A DNA stretch of 64,000 bases from Aplidium turbinatum (GCA_918807975.1 OU964922.1:33034329-33098328), one strand, 5' to 3'; shown: positions 34,501-44,504, counted from the stretch's first letter. Notes: generated by a model from the letters alone, not told the origin. Made by a program: numbers and translations.

Positions 34501-37500
34501 ATAAAGAGAATATGAAATATTTCAGAGGATGTGCTGAGAAATGCCTTATATCTCTTAATTTATAACTTTTATTCGCTCAAAATTTCAGCTCAATAGAGGT
34601 GAATAAAAGTTAGGAAAATTCAAGAAATCTCGTAGTCGCAGCCTCAGTGGTTTTGTAGATACAACTGTTGATACAAAAAAGTTGAATTGACAGCCCCCCC
34701 CCCCCCAACCTTCAAAGGGTTAAAGTCTCTGACAGGGCTATGTTTATTGTGTTCTTTTCGCCGTGTCAATTATTCTGCACTCGTGCGTTGTTGATCAAAA
34801 TAAAACAGTTCATCACACAACTCTCACCAGCAAACACGACATACTCAAAAACGTACACAGCTTCTATCAATCCCTGCGGAAGATGACATTAGCTCTCAAG
34901 AACAGAACAGATACCTAAACATTCTGGGAGAGTCCAAAATTGATGAAGACACAGCTGAATAAGCTGAGCAGCTGATAACTCTAAATAAAGAAAAATGGTC
35001 ATTTATTCTCTAAACAAAGATTCCGCACCCGGATTCGATGGTCTCGGCGCATTCTTTTACCAAAGTGCTGGCACTTCCCGAAGTACGACATTTTGGAAAT
35101 GCTCACAAATTGCTATTTGAGAAAAAATGACTCCTTCTATGAGAGAAGCAAACGTAAAACTAGTTAATGTTTTTTTTCATCGTGTGTCACACGGCAGTAG
35201 CTTAGAGCATCACGCAAGCTCTTTTCTCTATCGTAGAACTCGGTTAAATCCTGTGCAGAGCATTGCCTTTAGGACAGGGCATTCGAGGAGATTCTTGTAT
35301 TGCCCGATAAATTGCCCGGGAAGAGTGATTGCAGCGGGAAATCTTTAACCGTCCCTCTCCGTCGTCCCACTCGCCCTGGGATGACAGGATCCCATACAAA
35401 GAAAACTCTGGGGTCATCGAAAGAAACCCTTTCTCTGGCTACCCTCTCTGGCTTCTCTGCCAAATGAGATGTCAGGCTGCAGTGGCCTTTATCTACACGC
35501 CGGAGTCCTTTTTCAAACGGGCATCAAGAAGAAGCACACATACAAACAAGCTCGAATTAAATTAACATCAATTCGCTACCAAAACGCGCCAGTTCTCGAG
35601 CTTGACCAGCCATCTCCTAGTCTGCTCCAACATCGGCAAGAAGAAAGTTGAGACAGGTGGATAAGGTTGAGGCAGCCAATAATCATCATTTTATATACCC
35701 ACAGATTACCATCTACCGCGGTGGGTCCTTTCGGTCAGAGTAAGTCCCTCGCCTCCCTGGTAGGTATCCTCCATGTAAGTATGGTATGCCTGCTGAGTGT
35801 TTGGGTGTGTGGACGGCTCCCGGAGCGGACGCACTAATGATGAGACAGGGAATAATTCCATTTTATATGGAAAACTGTAAACCTGCAAGGTGTAGTGGCA
35901 TCCAGTGGCGTAGCTAGGGGGGGGCGAACCGCCCCGGGCGGCACGTCTGGGGGGCGGCACTTTCAGACAGGACGTTTTTTTTTATAATGCAAAAGTACAC
36001 GAAAAATAAAAGCAAACAGAATGGCAACGTTCAAAACACAGGGCCGGATTTAGCCTAAGCGCTGCCCTAGGCAGATACGAAAAGTGCCGCCCCCCAAAAA
36101 AAATTTTTCGATGGTGCGCTACGATTTATATTTTCAATTCCTTACAAAAAAGTTATTTGCACTGTTTATTTGAATACATCAATGAATGTCATTGTATAAT
36201 GAACTAATTGTTTAAAATCGCTTGCGGCGGGCTTTTTCTCTTGCAAACAAATCAATAATTTCTTCAAAGTCTGTAGAAACAAGTAAAGATGAGTTAATCC
36301 TCAAAAATGTGAGATCATCCATGGTTTACATACTTTAAGCATCAAAGCAAGTACACAAAATAGCCTGCAACTTTTCCATCAACCTAACATTGACTAAAAA
36401 CATTTTTTCTAGGCTCCTTTAAATTTACTAACAGTGAAACAAACCGAACAAAGATTAATAAAAATTGCACAGACAAACCCTAGTCCTCCATACTAAGCGA
36501 GACAGAAAAATAAAACAAGCGCTAAGCAGCACATATTGTTGAAAACCAACCAAACGTGAAGTACTCTAGGGGCGATGACTTGCCATACATGACTTGCCGC
36601 ACTGTTTATAAATGTGTGTGATGTGATAACATATTTATTAATTCCTATATATCTGTTGTGAATTATTATATTCACGTACAGTATTATCATTTATCAATGT
36701 AATATATTCGTATATTTTGCCGCCCCCAATAATTTGCCGCCCTAGGCAACTGCCTACTCTGCCTACTGCTAAATCCGGCCCTGTCAAAACATCTTAAATA
36801 TCTAAAAACGTTTCAAATTTTCATGAATTTTTCTGCCGTTATGTTTTTAATACGTTACAAAAGTCCTACTAGCCTTTATTAAGCAGAGGCGGAAACATGC
36901 TCTTCAAATTTGGGTAGCCTTGTAAAAGGTTACAAATTGATTATTTTAATTCTGCAGTGCTTGTGCTTTTGCACTTGTGCTTGTGCATTCTGCAGTGTTT
37001 GTGCTTTTGCATTCAGTATATTACTAAATTATAGTGGTCAGTGGCGTAGCCAAAGGGTGGGAAGGGTTAGGGGTTTCAACCCCCCTTTTCAGAAAAACTA
37101 AATGTAGAAAACTGAATCACTCTTTGAATTTTACGAAGCAGATCTGCCGTGTATAAACGCCCTTGCTATTATATCTGAACTGCGTATATGTGGTATCGAT
37201 GTCTTTTCAATTCTTCCCGAACCAGTTTGCCAAAAAGTGCTGTAAGTGCATTGCCATTTTGCCCGCAGTCAACGTTTCCAAACATTAATATTTTACTCCG
37301 CATTCTGGTTACTCTTCCAGTTAGCCTACCACTTGCACCAATGAAAGATCTATTTCTGCTCTTCGAAGACTTAAACTTATTTAAGAAATTCAACCTCTGA
37401 AAACCGATTAAATGGTTTGGCTTTGGTTAATCTGTATAGAAAATTGGTCCCAACTGTTGAGGATGTCATTAACAAGATGTGTGAAAAGGTTCGTCGACTT

Positions 37501-40455
37501 CCTTTTTCCCTTTAGTTTCATCAGTATCAATGATTTTTTGCATTCTTATTGTTTGTGTTGATGCATTTTTCATAGCTGTAAGCATGATTCTACTAATTCG
37601 ACATGTTAAAGCAATTCTGGTGCTTTATCTTTTAAAATGAATAAGAACTTGTGTGTCATATTATGCTTTATAATTCGAATGACCTTTCATAATTCATATA
37701 GCAGGGTGTGACCGCTCTACAACTGTTCAGTATCCATGGTATCCAGCTGACTCGTGCAGTCGATGGAAACACCGCAATATCTACAGCTGTGAAAAATTGC
37801 ACTAACCTTTTATAGCCTATACCCGATTCCAGTGATTCGTTATACAAAACTTGAATATATCAGAAATAAAGTAACTTCTTTGTCTCAAAGCTTTTTGTCT
37901 GACACTCATTAAGATGTATGACGTGTATGACGTTACATTTTTTAAACTTCGGGTTAACTTTAAAATATAAAAGTTAGTAACTTACCGGAGTAAGATCGTT
38001 TTTTGGATCAACTAAGGAGAAAATTGATAAATAATAAAACTGTAATAATCTCGCAAAAAAAAGCAATCAACCTATGTCTCTAAAAAAAAGTTTGCCTAAT
38101 TTTAAATGAAACTGCATTAAAAGAGCTAGTTTTTCCAATACCAAACATTCAAATATCTCAGTCAGGAATTAGCAACAAGAAAACATAAAGACTTCAGCTT
38201 TATTTTCGAAAAATGCCAAAGAAAACATGATCTTATTCTTTTGCTATGCCACCGGACAGCACCATTTTACAGGAATATTCATACCCACATTTTTGTTGAA
38301 AATGCTCTCCGAATGCACCAAATTCAAAGTAATTTTTCAAAAATTTCTGGGGGAGGCCCCCCAGACCCCCCGCCGATAAGTGTCGTCTTCGGCGAGTACA
38401 CCGTTGGGCTTCGCCCGCCGGCCGTCAAAACCTCTCCCTTTCACAATTCCTGGCTACGCTACTGATAATGGTACGTTCGTCTGACTTTGCACCGCAAATT
38501 GAAAATAGCACGTTGCGTATTGCCATGCTGATAAAAAAACGCATTTCATTTTCACATACTTTTTCTTGAAGGGGCAGCAAAATCTGAATCCGCCCCGGGC
38601 GGCACATTCCCTAGCTACGCCACTGGTGGCATCTATCTTGAACTCTGAGCGTTGCGCGAAACGAAGAAAAATCAAAACAAACATTTCTATGATCGCCAAT
38701 TTCATTTGCAGTTTTGGGGTTAGGTGAACTTGTAAATCGATAAAAAAACAGAGTTTTGAAATCTTTCCAAGTCTATAATATTTACCTGACACAAACAGTC
38801 ACTACAAAAAAAATCAGATGTAAGGCTGTTGTGGGGGTAAAATATAACTCAAACATTTTTGTTCATTTTGTGGAACAGTGGCAGTTTGCTATACACATTT
38901 TGCTGATGTTCAGTAGCAAGGTCTGACTACAAGTACAAAGGGCTTTGTCAGTTTAAAATAAAAAAGGAGATGTAGCAGCACAAGCGGTACAAGCAGCGAT
39001 GACATAGGAAAAGGCAGGGGCTTTTACATTTAAACTAGGGCCCAGCATGATTCTAGGGGCCATAACTTTTTCAAAGGTCGAGAGTTTGAAAAAACTACGG
39101 TGTATTTTTAGGCCTAGTGCGTTGTTCTTATAAGCAGTGGCAGATCGTGGTATTTATAACGAGGGGTGCTGCAACTGGAGGCATACGTGAAAAAGCGAGC
39201 GCCAAAGGCGCGATGCCAAGCTAGGGTGGTCTGGAGGCATGCTCCCCATCAAGTTTAACCATATTTTAGTAGTATTTCGTGCATTCTGAGGCTATTTTAG
39301 CACTTAAATTCCTGATGTTGAACAAGTTTATCAGACTGTTTTATCATGTGTCGCTTGGCCTTAACTTATTGTCGTAAGTTAATAATCAACTTAAGTTAAA
39401 TTTAATTAAGTAACAACAATAATGATAACCTTGTCTAAGCTTTATCTTTTTGTTTAGAAAGCAAAGCACATTACTCTAACCCAACATCAGTCGCAGCCAC
39501 CTAATAACGTGGTTATAAACCATGAAGTGCACTTGCAACAGTAGCTAGCCTGACCAGCAACTGTAAAATTTGCAGTTCGGCATTGTGAGATTTTAAAGCA
39601 ACCTCAGCCAAAATATGACTTCACGATTTCTCTTTGTTCTTTTTTATGAGATCGCAACTGCAGAGCTTGCAGTTCAGGGCTTTCAAATATAAAGCTTAAA
39701 AAATTATAATGCTTTTTAAAATCCAAAAATTATGAAATTTTCAGGTGGTAGGATTTATAGAGAAAATGAGAAAAAAACGTGAAATTAATAAAAAAATAAA
39801 ATGCAGAAATGTGCAGATGATGCTGCAGTTCTGCAGTTTCCATGGACGAGCCGCCGCTGCTTAGAAGTGTCTTGGTTTAAGTTCACCGGATCTCATTGGT
39901 ACCGGGCCCAAATTATTTTATGCCTTGAGCAATGCAGGTGTGAAGTTTGTCATTAAGAAAATGAAAATTGGCATTGTCACTTCGAAAAAAAAATTTAGCG
40001 CAGGATCTTAGCAAGAAAAATGGTTCTTTTACAATGATTTAACGCATGCAGACGTTAGCCTACATCAATGTAAAAAATAATTGGGCAATGAATGCAAAAT
40101 TGAAAGCGCATAAAAACTTACTAGCGGGACTAAAGCAAACCCCTCATCTAGGTTTACCAAGTTGCATCACTGCATTTTCTTATTTAAAAATGATACATTG
40201 ATACTTTTGTTAAATGAAGCAAATGAACTTACCGTTCAAGCCCGGTGTGCCCTGTATGCCTACTCCCGGTTCGCCCGGTACGCCAGGTACGCCTATCGGA
40301 CCCATCTTGCCAGGGGGGCCAGAAAGCACTCTTTCATCTTCACATCTGTCATCCGGCCCAACTGCGCAGGAACAAGTGACTTCTCGTGTTGCTTTGACAA
40401 CTAGCCAACAAATGGCCAGAATGTTTATGATAGTAAACAGTTTTATTATGTTCAT
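19345..40455 (-). CDS. Ficolin-like lectin: collagen, coiled coil and fibrinogen domain
   Basis: A seven-exon gene on the minus strand: 40455-40233, 33314-33204, 28605-28466, 26611-26515, 21030-20934, 20597-20530 and 19595-19345. The exons join in phase to 328 aa, within the usual ficolin size. Residues 1-22 form a hydrophobic signal or anchor segment (MNIIKLFTIINILAICWLVV). A short Cys cluster follows, then Gly-X-Y collagen repeats (about 46-84), a heptad-like stretch (about 92-111) and a full fibrinogen-related domain (about 113-328) with four cysteines, VFQRRNSGEVDFYLGW and a KDNDND calcium loop. Such proteins are secreted oligomeric lectins that bind acetylated sugars in innate immunity. 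The family's sugar-site Cys-His is Cys-Leu here, so specificity may differ. Intron 5 uses a GC donor. The introns are loaded with transposons. The start is the first ATG of the exon-1 frame. Confidence 0.88.
20530..20597 (-). CDS. Lectin exon 6
   Basis: Reads TMTVGDSTSNYRLNIGSYSG then TAG, matching the YxLxxxxYSGTAGD block of fibrinogen domains. The acceptor is TTTTTCAG and the donor GTGGGT. Confidence 0.83.
20934..21030 (-). CDS. Lectin exon 5, ends at a GC splice donor
   Basis: Reads LDNLHAITSSGSYKLRIDLE then DWEGNTAYAEY. The exon must end in TACAG before GCGAGT: joined to exon 6 this gives AEYSTMTVGDS, which fits the family and keeps phase. The nearby GT alternative shifts the frame. Confidence 0.83.
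21561..24924 (+). mobile_element. Full-length RTE-type LINE in lectin intron 4
   Basis: A 3364-bp element flanked by an exact 10-bp duplication ATAGCTATAC (21551-21560 and 24925-24934). It ends in a short ATG/GAT microsatellite, as RTE LINEs do, and its length is normal for a complete RTE. It lies antisense to the lectin gene. The 5' 450 bp is non-coding. One stop codon separates the two large open pieces of its single frame, so this copy is probably dead but young. Confidence 0.9.
22034..24916 (+). CDS. RTE endonuclease-reverse transcriptase, one in-frame stop
   Basis: The frame opens before its first ATG (22136) with the endonuclease start pattern IGTWHVRTLYKAGR. It continues with LIGISETRW, NIVMGDFNAIVGDHHEYP, a YTWQSP block and a terminal SDHNPVV, the full set of AP-endonuclease motifs. 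Reverse transcriptase follows: CFIDYEKAFDRVNHEKL, GVRQGCVLSPCLFNLY and the catalytic LRYADDTVLLAES. A C-terminal KGRPRMIW ... EQWR region, usual for this LINE group, ends at 24916. The halves share one frame, broken only by TAA at 23528-23530 (after GISL). It would make a nicking endonuclease and reverse transcriptase for target-primed transposition. Confidence 0.9.
25109..26044 (+). mobile_element. hAT DNA transposon, internally deleted, with 8-bp TSD
   Basis: Ends CAGGGCCGGATTTA and TAAATCCGGCCCTG form perfect inverted termini, and AATACAGC is exactly duplicated on both sides (25101-25108, 26045-26052). The only coding part left is the transposase C-terminus at 25352-25708. It is the same terminal family as the MITE at 36039-36783. 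The surrounding DNA at about 25045-25100 (GATTGATTGATTGATT) may be the tail of an older LINE on the minus strand. Confidence 0.88.
25352..25708 (+). CDS. hAT transposase C-terminal fragment (dimerisation domain)
   Basis: Contains FPNVEAILRLFLSLMVTN, then FSGERSFSRLKSIKNKLRST and MSQERLSVLSILCIES, the classic hAT C-terminal dimerisation region. The catalytic RNase H-like part is absent, so this is a remnant of a longer protein and cannot act alone. Confidence 0.8.
   Translation: MYVRQTQSQGLTGTDKQSISLSHHGHLYEIMCKEKISTVFPNVEAILRLFLSLMVTNFSGERSFSRLKSIKNKLRSTMSQERLSVLSILCIESDKLKQINFDELLHDFALTKASLDES
26515..26611 (-). CDS. Lectin exon 4: fibrinogen domain core
   Basis: Reads VFQRRNSGEVDFYLGWSEYQ, then AGFGNKSGEFWLG, the most conserved block of the family. 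The acceptor is CTATTTCAG and the donor GTAGGT. Confidence 0.88.
26612..28465. other. Lectin intron 3, little recognisable content
   Basis: About 1.85 kb between exons 4 and 3. A CAGTGGTGGGAAGTAG string at 26837 looks like an hAT terminus and is followed by a GTACTGGTAATC-like repeat, but no matching end was found. Near 28110-28150, ACGTTTTCGGCAAAGCCTAG resembles a dispersed-repeat end. No gene was seen. Confidence 0.4.
28466..28605 (-). CDS. Lectin exon 3: start of the fibrinogen domain
   Basis: Reads EMNFLPRHDCKDVAKQGY, then GIYKILINKKNFDVYCNLES and GDGSWL, the first two cysteines of the fibrinogen domain. The acceptor follows a long pyrimidine tract and the donor is GTAAGT. Confidence 0.87.
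29390..33060 (+). mobile_element. DNA transposon of an unnamed family, complete ends, TSD
   Basis: The termini are AGGGCGTGTTGATTT and its exact complement AAATCAACACGCCCT, flanked by ACTGTAGTGGT on both sides (29379-29389 and 33061-33071). That is a 9-11 bp target duplication, depending on where the terminus is set. The 3.67-kb body carries one coding region (30129-32440) on the plus strand. It sits in intron 2 of the lectin gene, antisense to it. Clear ends, a target duplication and one transposase-like protein make it a cut-and-paste element. I do not recognise the superfamily from the protein. Confidence 0.85.
30129..32440 (+). pseudogene. Transposase-like protein, unplaced family, four breaks
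   Basis: Three frames read in series cover a protein of roughly 760 residues. The first (30129-31406) has Cys-rich segments (CKCKVVSCFEFGCP, CKQETDVICICP), a basic/acidic tract and FFDGRQDMTK, a strand-then-aspartate pattern like the first catalytic residue of RNase H-fold transposases. Next comes KLGRKLVWLVCSLHTNELPL (31360-31548), whose CxxH resembles the C2H motif of hAT and MULE transposases. The last (31475-32440) has FLEIGPVNHSRWLTTANRL and WPCHTQSI. Breaks: in-frame stops at 30804-30806 and 32294-32296, and frameshifts near 31370 and 31500. I have seen similar animal proteins left uncharacterised, but assign no function beyond transposase-like. Confidence 0.7.
33204..33314 (-). CDS. 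Lectin exon 2: end of collagen and coiled coil
   Basis: Opens after TCTTGTCTCAG and completes the glycine begun in exon 1, giving GVPGRKGEKGQ and then ELERLNNKFLALEKKLENY, a likely trimerising neck. It ends before GTTTAT in phase 1. Confidence 0.83.
34101..34719 (+). repeat. TTAA-flanked MITE with long G/C runs, copy 1
   Basis: Flanked by TTAA (34097-34100 and 34720-34723). Ends CCCTTAGAAGGTTGG and CCAACCTTCAAAGGG with a following G run (left) and C run (right) form the inverted termini. The interior is AT-rich with a repeated ATAATGCAAAATAACAT unit near 34460-34500. A second copy in the opposite orientation is at 61851-62461. TTAA targets are used by piggyBac and Kolobok groups; its ends differ from the piggyBac at 44562. 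Confidence 0.8.
34870..35640 (+). pseudogene. Probable LINE reverse-transcriptase fragment
   Basis: One frame reads KDSAPGFDGLGAFFYQ, resembling the APGxDG block of LINE reverse transcriptases; a shifted frame continues CWHFPKYDILEMLTNCYL. Downstream reading is fragmentary and no catalytic YxDD box was found. I treat it as a short decayed LINE piece in lectin intron 1. Confidence 0.35.
36039..36783 (+). mobile_element. Inner hAT MITE B with 8-bp TSD
   Basis: Ends CAGGGCCGGATTTAGC and GCTAAATCCGGCCCTG, flanked by exact TCAAAACA on both sides (36031-36038, 36784-36791). The terminal family is the same as the hAT at 25109-26044. No transposase fragment was seen inside. Confidence 0.9.
37039..38464 (+). 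mobile_element. Inner hAT element C with transposase remnant
   Basis: Starts CAGTGGCGTAGCCA and ends TGGCTACGCTACTG, flanked by ATAGTGGT and ATAATGGT, a 7/8 match. Near 37270-37490 shifted frames read FPNINILLRILVTLPVS, ERSISALRRLKL and LVPTVEDVINKMCEK. This is the order of a hAT C-terminal region, with several frame breaks. It inserted into the outer MITE that starts at 35903. Confidence 0.85.
39135..39859 (+). mobile_element. hAT MITE, 725 bp, near-perfect 8-bp TSD
   Basis: Starts CAGTGGCAGATCGTGG and ends GACGAGCCGCCGCTG, inverted termini with a few mismatches. Flanks CTTATAAG and CTTAGAAG match at 7 of 8 positions. No coding content. The left end resembles the one at 4521. Confidence 0.75.
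40233..40455 (-). CDS. Lectin exon 1: signal segment and collagen repeats
   Basis: Encodes the hydrophobic N-terminus, CSCAVGPDDRCEDE and the run GPPGKMGPIGVPGVPGEPG through GLN. It ends at a GTAAGT donor in phase 1. The in-frame extension upstream of the ATG lacks another methionine. Confidence 0.85.
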
Positions 40456-40993
40456 CTTTTTGTGAAAACTTAAAAGCAGCAAAGAAAATGTATGACTATA
40501 CAAAAAGTGATTGTTTTTCAAGATAAATCTGTGAAATACAGAAGACTATAAATACAAGCAGCAAGAAAATAACAAATATCAACTTCACATCACAAGGTGA
40601 AAAAGACGCCATAAAAAGTTTTCAAATTAAGTCACCAAAATTGTTCCATTTCATCAGAAAACTTGGTATTTGTTCACATCAGTATTTTTTATCTTAGGAA
40701 GCTTTAACATGAAAAAAACAGCGTATTGTCATGCAATACTTAAATACAATTCATACTTTAAATCAAGCATTGAAAGAATTCTCTATATGCAAAATCAAGG
40801 TTTTTATTGGCCAGAATTTATCTGGTTTTTATCAACATACTAACATTCAGATTACCTGATGAAAAAATGCCACATTCTTTAAAGATGGCTTGTAAAATAA
40901 AAAATCGATTGAAACATATAGATTTACTGCATAGAAAAGATGCATTACAAAACATGGAGTCCAAAATTGCTACAAAAACACACATTCACAAGT

Positions 40994-43567
40994 AGGCTGG
41001 CGCAAAATCTCGAAAAAAAAATTTTTTTCTTTTAAATTTTTCGTCAGTTTGGAATATTGTTCCTTTTGGTAAATGTATCTCCTACACCAAATTTCACAAA
41101 AAAATATTAACGTTTGACCCTGGTTCACCTGGTTTGAATTTTTTCAAAATATCGAATTTTCGCTTATCCCTGAAACTGCTCACCCGCTATCTTCTAATGC
41201 ACTCTAGCATCTTAATGGACACAATAAGAGGCAGTAACGCAAACTTGTAGCAAGCAAAGTGGTTTAATTAGCAACTCCATGAACACTGACACATGTATTA
41301 CTCTCAAAATGTCGAAGTCTACCACATTTCAGACATGATTTTCTTTGTGCACCCTTCACGTAGTAAATATCTACTGCTTTCAGTTTCTTGAATCATTTGA
41401 CGATGTTTATCGATTTTCACAGGCCAACAAAACTTTTTTTATATAAAGGCAGGACATGTGAGAGTCATTTTAAGGTATTTCGAGGCCCCTGATTCTGAAA
41501 ATGCACTAAGTTTTCTCGAATTGGCTTTAGTTTTTGAGTTACAGCAAAAATATTTTTTTCGCAATTTTGAGCCCCTATAGATTTAACGTCGTGTCGTTTA
41601 CTACATAAACAAAACTGGAAGTAATCCCAGGCACATTCTGAGTTGTATAAACGCTATTTGGAACCAATCACGTTGATTACAACCCAAACAAACAGCTATT
41701 TAACGTTTACTGGCTTAGTAACAATCAAAATATGATGTGAAGTAAGCCTGAGGATACAAGATGTAGAATATATAACTTGCGTTTTGCATTAATATATTTG
41801 TTGATTTCAACAGTCTCAGACTTAGGCTACTAAGTAAGCTACAAAGTACAAACAAAATGCATACATTGTTTTGCTTAACAAACTAGACAAATAAGCAAAA
41901 CAAAGCTATCGATGAACAAACGCAACTCTTTATTATGATTGGCCGACTGAGCAACACCCATCAAGGTACGAAGGCCATTTATATAATTAATTACAGAATA
42001 TAAAGTTATGTTCTTCAGTAAAGTAGCTGCTTAGAATTTTATCCTTGCTGCGGAAGAACGTAATCTTGGCCTTGGAGTCAAGAATGCCATGTTGATCGAG
42101 ATGAGGAGCCAAGATTGCAGCTACCACTTTTGATAACTAAATCTTTAACTACTACAGTAGGTGGTAGAAATGGTTTTGAGAAAAAAACTTGATCTTGCTC
42201 CAAAACATTACTGAAGGTATTGAGGTTACTCTCAGTCATGCCCGTTTTCCTATTGTTTCAAGCAAATCACCACTTGAAACTAGAGAGGGCAAACAAAAAA
42301 CAGAAATAGCAACGTCCATGCAATGACTGCCTTGCACACTCCATGTAAACATGATGTTCCAACTTCCTTCGAACATCCTCACCGTGCAGAAGTATCAATT
42401 TTCATGGTGATTCCACGGCTCTCTTTATGCCATGGCACTCTGAACTTCTTAGCCTTGAGCCCAGAAACGGGTTTGAGTGCAATGTTTGCATACTTTAGGA
42501 GGAACCCAGGACTTATCTTGATCACCCAGCTTCATGTCAAAGTAATAATAATAATGCTTGTTTTTATATAGCGCTGTATCTATCGCAGAATGCCTTGGTC
42601 CTCTGCGTTGCCTCATGCAGCAAAATATATCTGGGTTGTTTGTACAGCATCCTACTTGTCAAAGGCATATTATATTTGCCTATATGCCATTTATTTAGCC
42701 TATAGGCTAGACCAGAAAAAAACTTCTTGCAGCAAAGACTTGGCCTTAGCAAAGGCTTAGAATAAAGCTTCATTTGTACAAGTATCCATTTCAGTACGCC
42801 TTATACCTTTTCAATATAAAGCTGCATTCATAAACACATGATTTTCGGGATATTTTTCTTGTGATGTAGGCCTACTGATTCACAACTGTTTTCATTGAGT
42901 ATTTATGTCTCCCTTAGGTTAAACACAGTTCATTTCAACCTTTGCTTGCGTTTTGAACTTTCGTGCAATATGAACCAATTGAACTAGACAAGTGCAATGA
43001 TGACATCATAATGGTGAACAGGGCTGAAAATAAGTAATTTGCTATTTGAAATCTTTTGAGAAACGATTTTAAAAATATGTTCATTGTCGAATATCTCGAA
43101 AACTAGAGCCAATTCGAAAAAACTAAGTGTATTTTCGGAATCAGGGGCCCTGAAATACTCTAAAATGACTCTCATCTTTTGTGCCAAAATTTTTTTGTTG
43201 GTCTGTATGTTATAGATTCACTGACTGCGAAAAGGCTGTAAAATCAACTAAAATGACACTAAAAGCATGCACTATTAGTGACTCTCAGACTTGGAGTAGG
43301 GTAAAGATGTTCCACGTGGAAGTTAACAGAGGAAGTGACGTCAAAATCACGTGGTCAAATTTTGAGAAATCCTCTCTTCAAATACTGCTAAACCACTTCG
43401 AAATTTACTAATTTTTCAGAAAAATTCATAACTTCTCCTTGGGTGAACCAGGGTCAAAGGTCAAAACCCAACAAAAATTTTTGGTTTACAAATATCAGTG
43501 AGCAAAATGGAACATTATTCCAAACTGACAAAAATTTTAAAGAACATCAAGGAAAATGAGCCACCCT
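40994..43567 (-). mobile_element. Long-TIR DNA transposon, copy 2, uninterrupted, 10-bp TSD
   Basis: The ends are AGGCTGGCGCAAAATC and the complement of AGGGTGGCTCATTTTC, the outermost part of imperfect inverted repeats about 500-580 bp long (about 40994-41575 and 43040-43567). ATTCACAAGT is exactly duplicated on both sides (40984-40993, 43568-43577). Long inverted repeats with a 9-10 bp duplication are Mutator-like in style. The minus strand near 42400-42535 holds the decayed GDQDKSWVPPKVCKHC reading also seen in copy 1, so an ancestor coded for a Cys-rich protein. It is the empty-site counterpart of the BEL/Pao insertion. Confidence 0.8.
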
Positions 43568-43924
43568 ATTCACAAGTCAGAAATTAAAACAAAGCAAATC
43601 CACTTGATGATCTTATTTTAACTACACAGATCAATAGCATTGCAAGAAGCAGCTCCATTATTGGAGGAAAGTTAAACTAGACACTACCTTCCTTTCTGTC
43701 GACAGCTCTTCCTTTGTAAACGCTTTCAAAATATTATTCAAAGGTAACATGTACCTCGAAAGCGAACTTGTGCACTTTGCGGTACCTATACTAAGGCTGG
43801 GGCGCATTCGACGGTAAATATAAAAGAAAGAATGATTGTCTTGGTACTAGATAAAAGTCTCATAAGTTTGTGACCAACAAAAGCTAATACCACTGCGCAT
43901 TTCAGCGATTATGGCAACAATCTC

Positions 43925-44225
43925 AGTCCGCCCCATTAGCTCAGAGGTTACGCGTCCAACTCAAGATCAAGCGGCGCTGGTTCGGCTCTCAGAGTATGCG
44001 CTTGAGCATTGAGCAATGCATTTCAGGACTGCTCTTCATTCAGCGGCAATTAGTGGATAGAATAATTTCCTGGCAACAACACTTCAACAATCGAAAAACT
44101 TCACTCTGTCAGTCTCGGTAACCAGCCCTGGGTCAAAAGCCTTTACAAGTAGCCTATGCGAAGCTACCAGGAATAACCTATCAAGGCTTTGTCAGTCCGA
44201 GGATAAAGATTCAAAACCAACCAAT
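43925..44225 (+). repeat. tRNA-derived SINE, family 1, copy b (with head)
   Basis: The head CCCCATTAGCTCAGAGGTTA carries a tRNA A-box and GGTTCGGCTC a B-box-like string. The body includes CAGGACTGCTCTTCATTCAG, GGCAACAAC, CTCTGTCAGTCTCG and ATCAAGGCTTTGTCAGTCCG and ends around CCGAGGATAAAG. It is the most complete copy of the family here. It is a SINE and not a tRNA gene, since the tRNA 3' half is absent. Confidence 0.75.
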
Positions 44226-44504
44226 TTACTGTAAATACAACTTAAACAAATCTACTTTTCCAAAATTTTGAGAGTTAAATACTCCAGCAGAGAAGTTTTA
44301 ATGGTCTACTTTGGTATTAGTTTCTTTATCGGTGGAATTACTAAATTAGTGGAAGATCTGCACATCCAACCTTAAGTTTTTAAAGTTAACTAAACAAGTA
44401 GTTTTAATTAACACCTTTTTCGATACAACTTCCTTTACAACATTTTGTCAAACTTGAGATGTACCGACAAAAAATTTTTAAATTCCACTGTTTACAAAGT
44501 TTTA

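Larger units (their letters stand above)
35903..38625 (+). mobile_element. Outer hAT MITE of a nest, 8-bp TSD
   Basis: Starts CAGTGGCGTAGCTAGGG and ends CCCTAGCTACGCCACTG, flanked by an exact GTGGCATC duplication (35895-35902, 38626-38633). Just inside each end is CCGCCCCGGGCGGCAC, itself a palindrome. Two further hAT elements (36039-36783 and 37039-38464) sit inside it, so its own sequence is only about 550 bp. Confidence 0.9.

Noticed and set aside
33720-34860. Possible solo LTR (TATAAAA-like box near 33810, AATAAA near 34800)
   Set aside because: No second copy, no clear TG/CA ends and no target duplication; the TTAA MITE in the middle confuses the picture.
40162-40465. Plus-strand open frames overlapping lectin exon 1
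   Set aside because: They are the antisense of collagen Gly-X-Y repeats. The minus strand has the signal segment, the collagen pattern and a splice donor.
43930-43992. Possible tRNA gene
   Set aside because: A-box and B-box strings are present but no acceptor stem or 3' half follows. The same sequence recurs in several SINE copies, so it is a SINE head.
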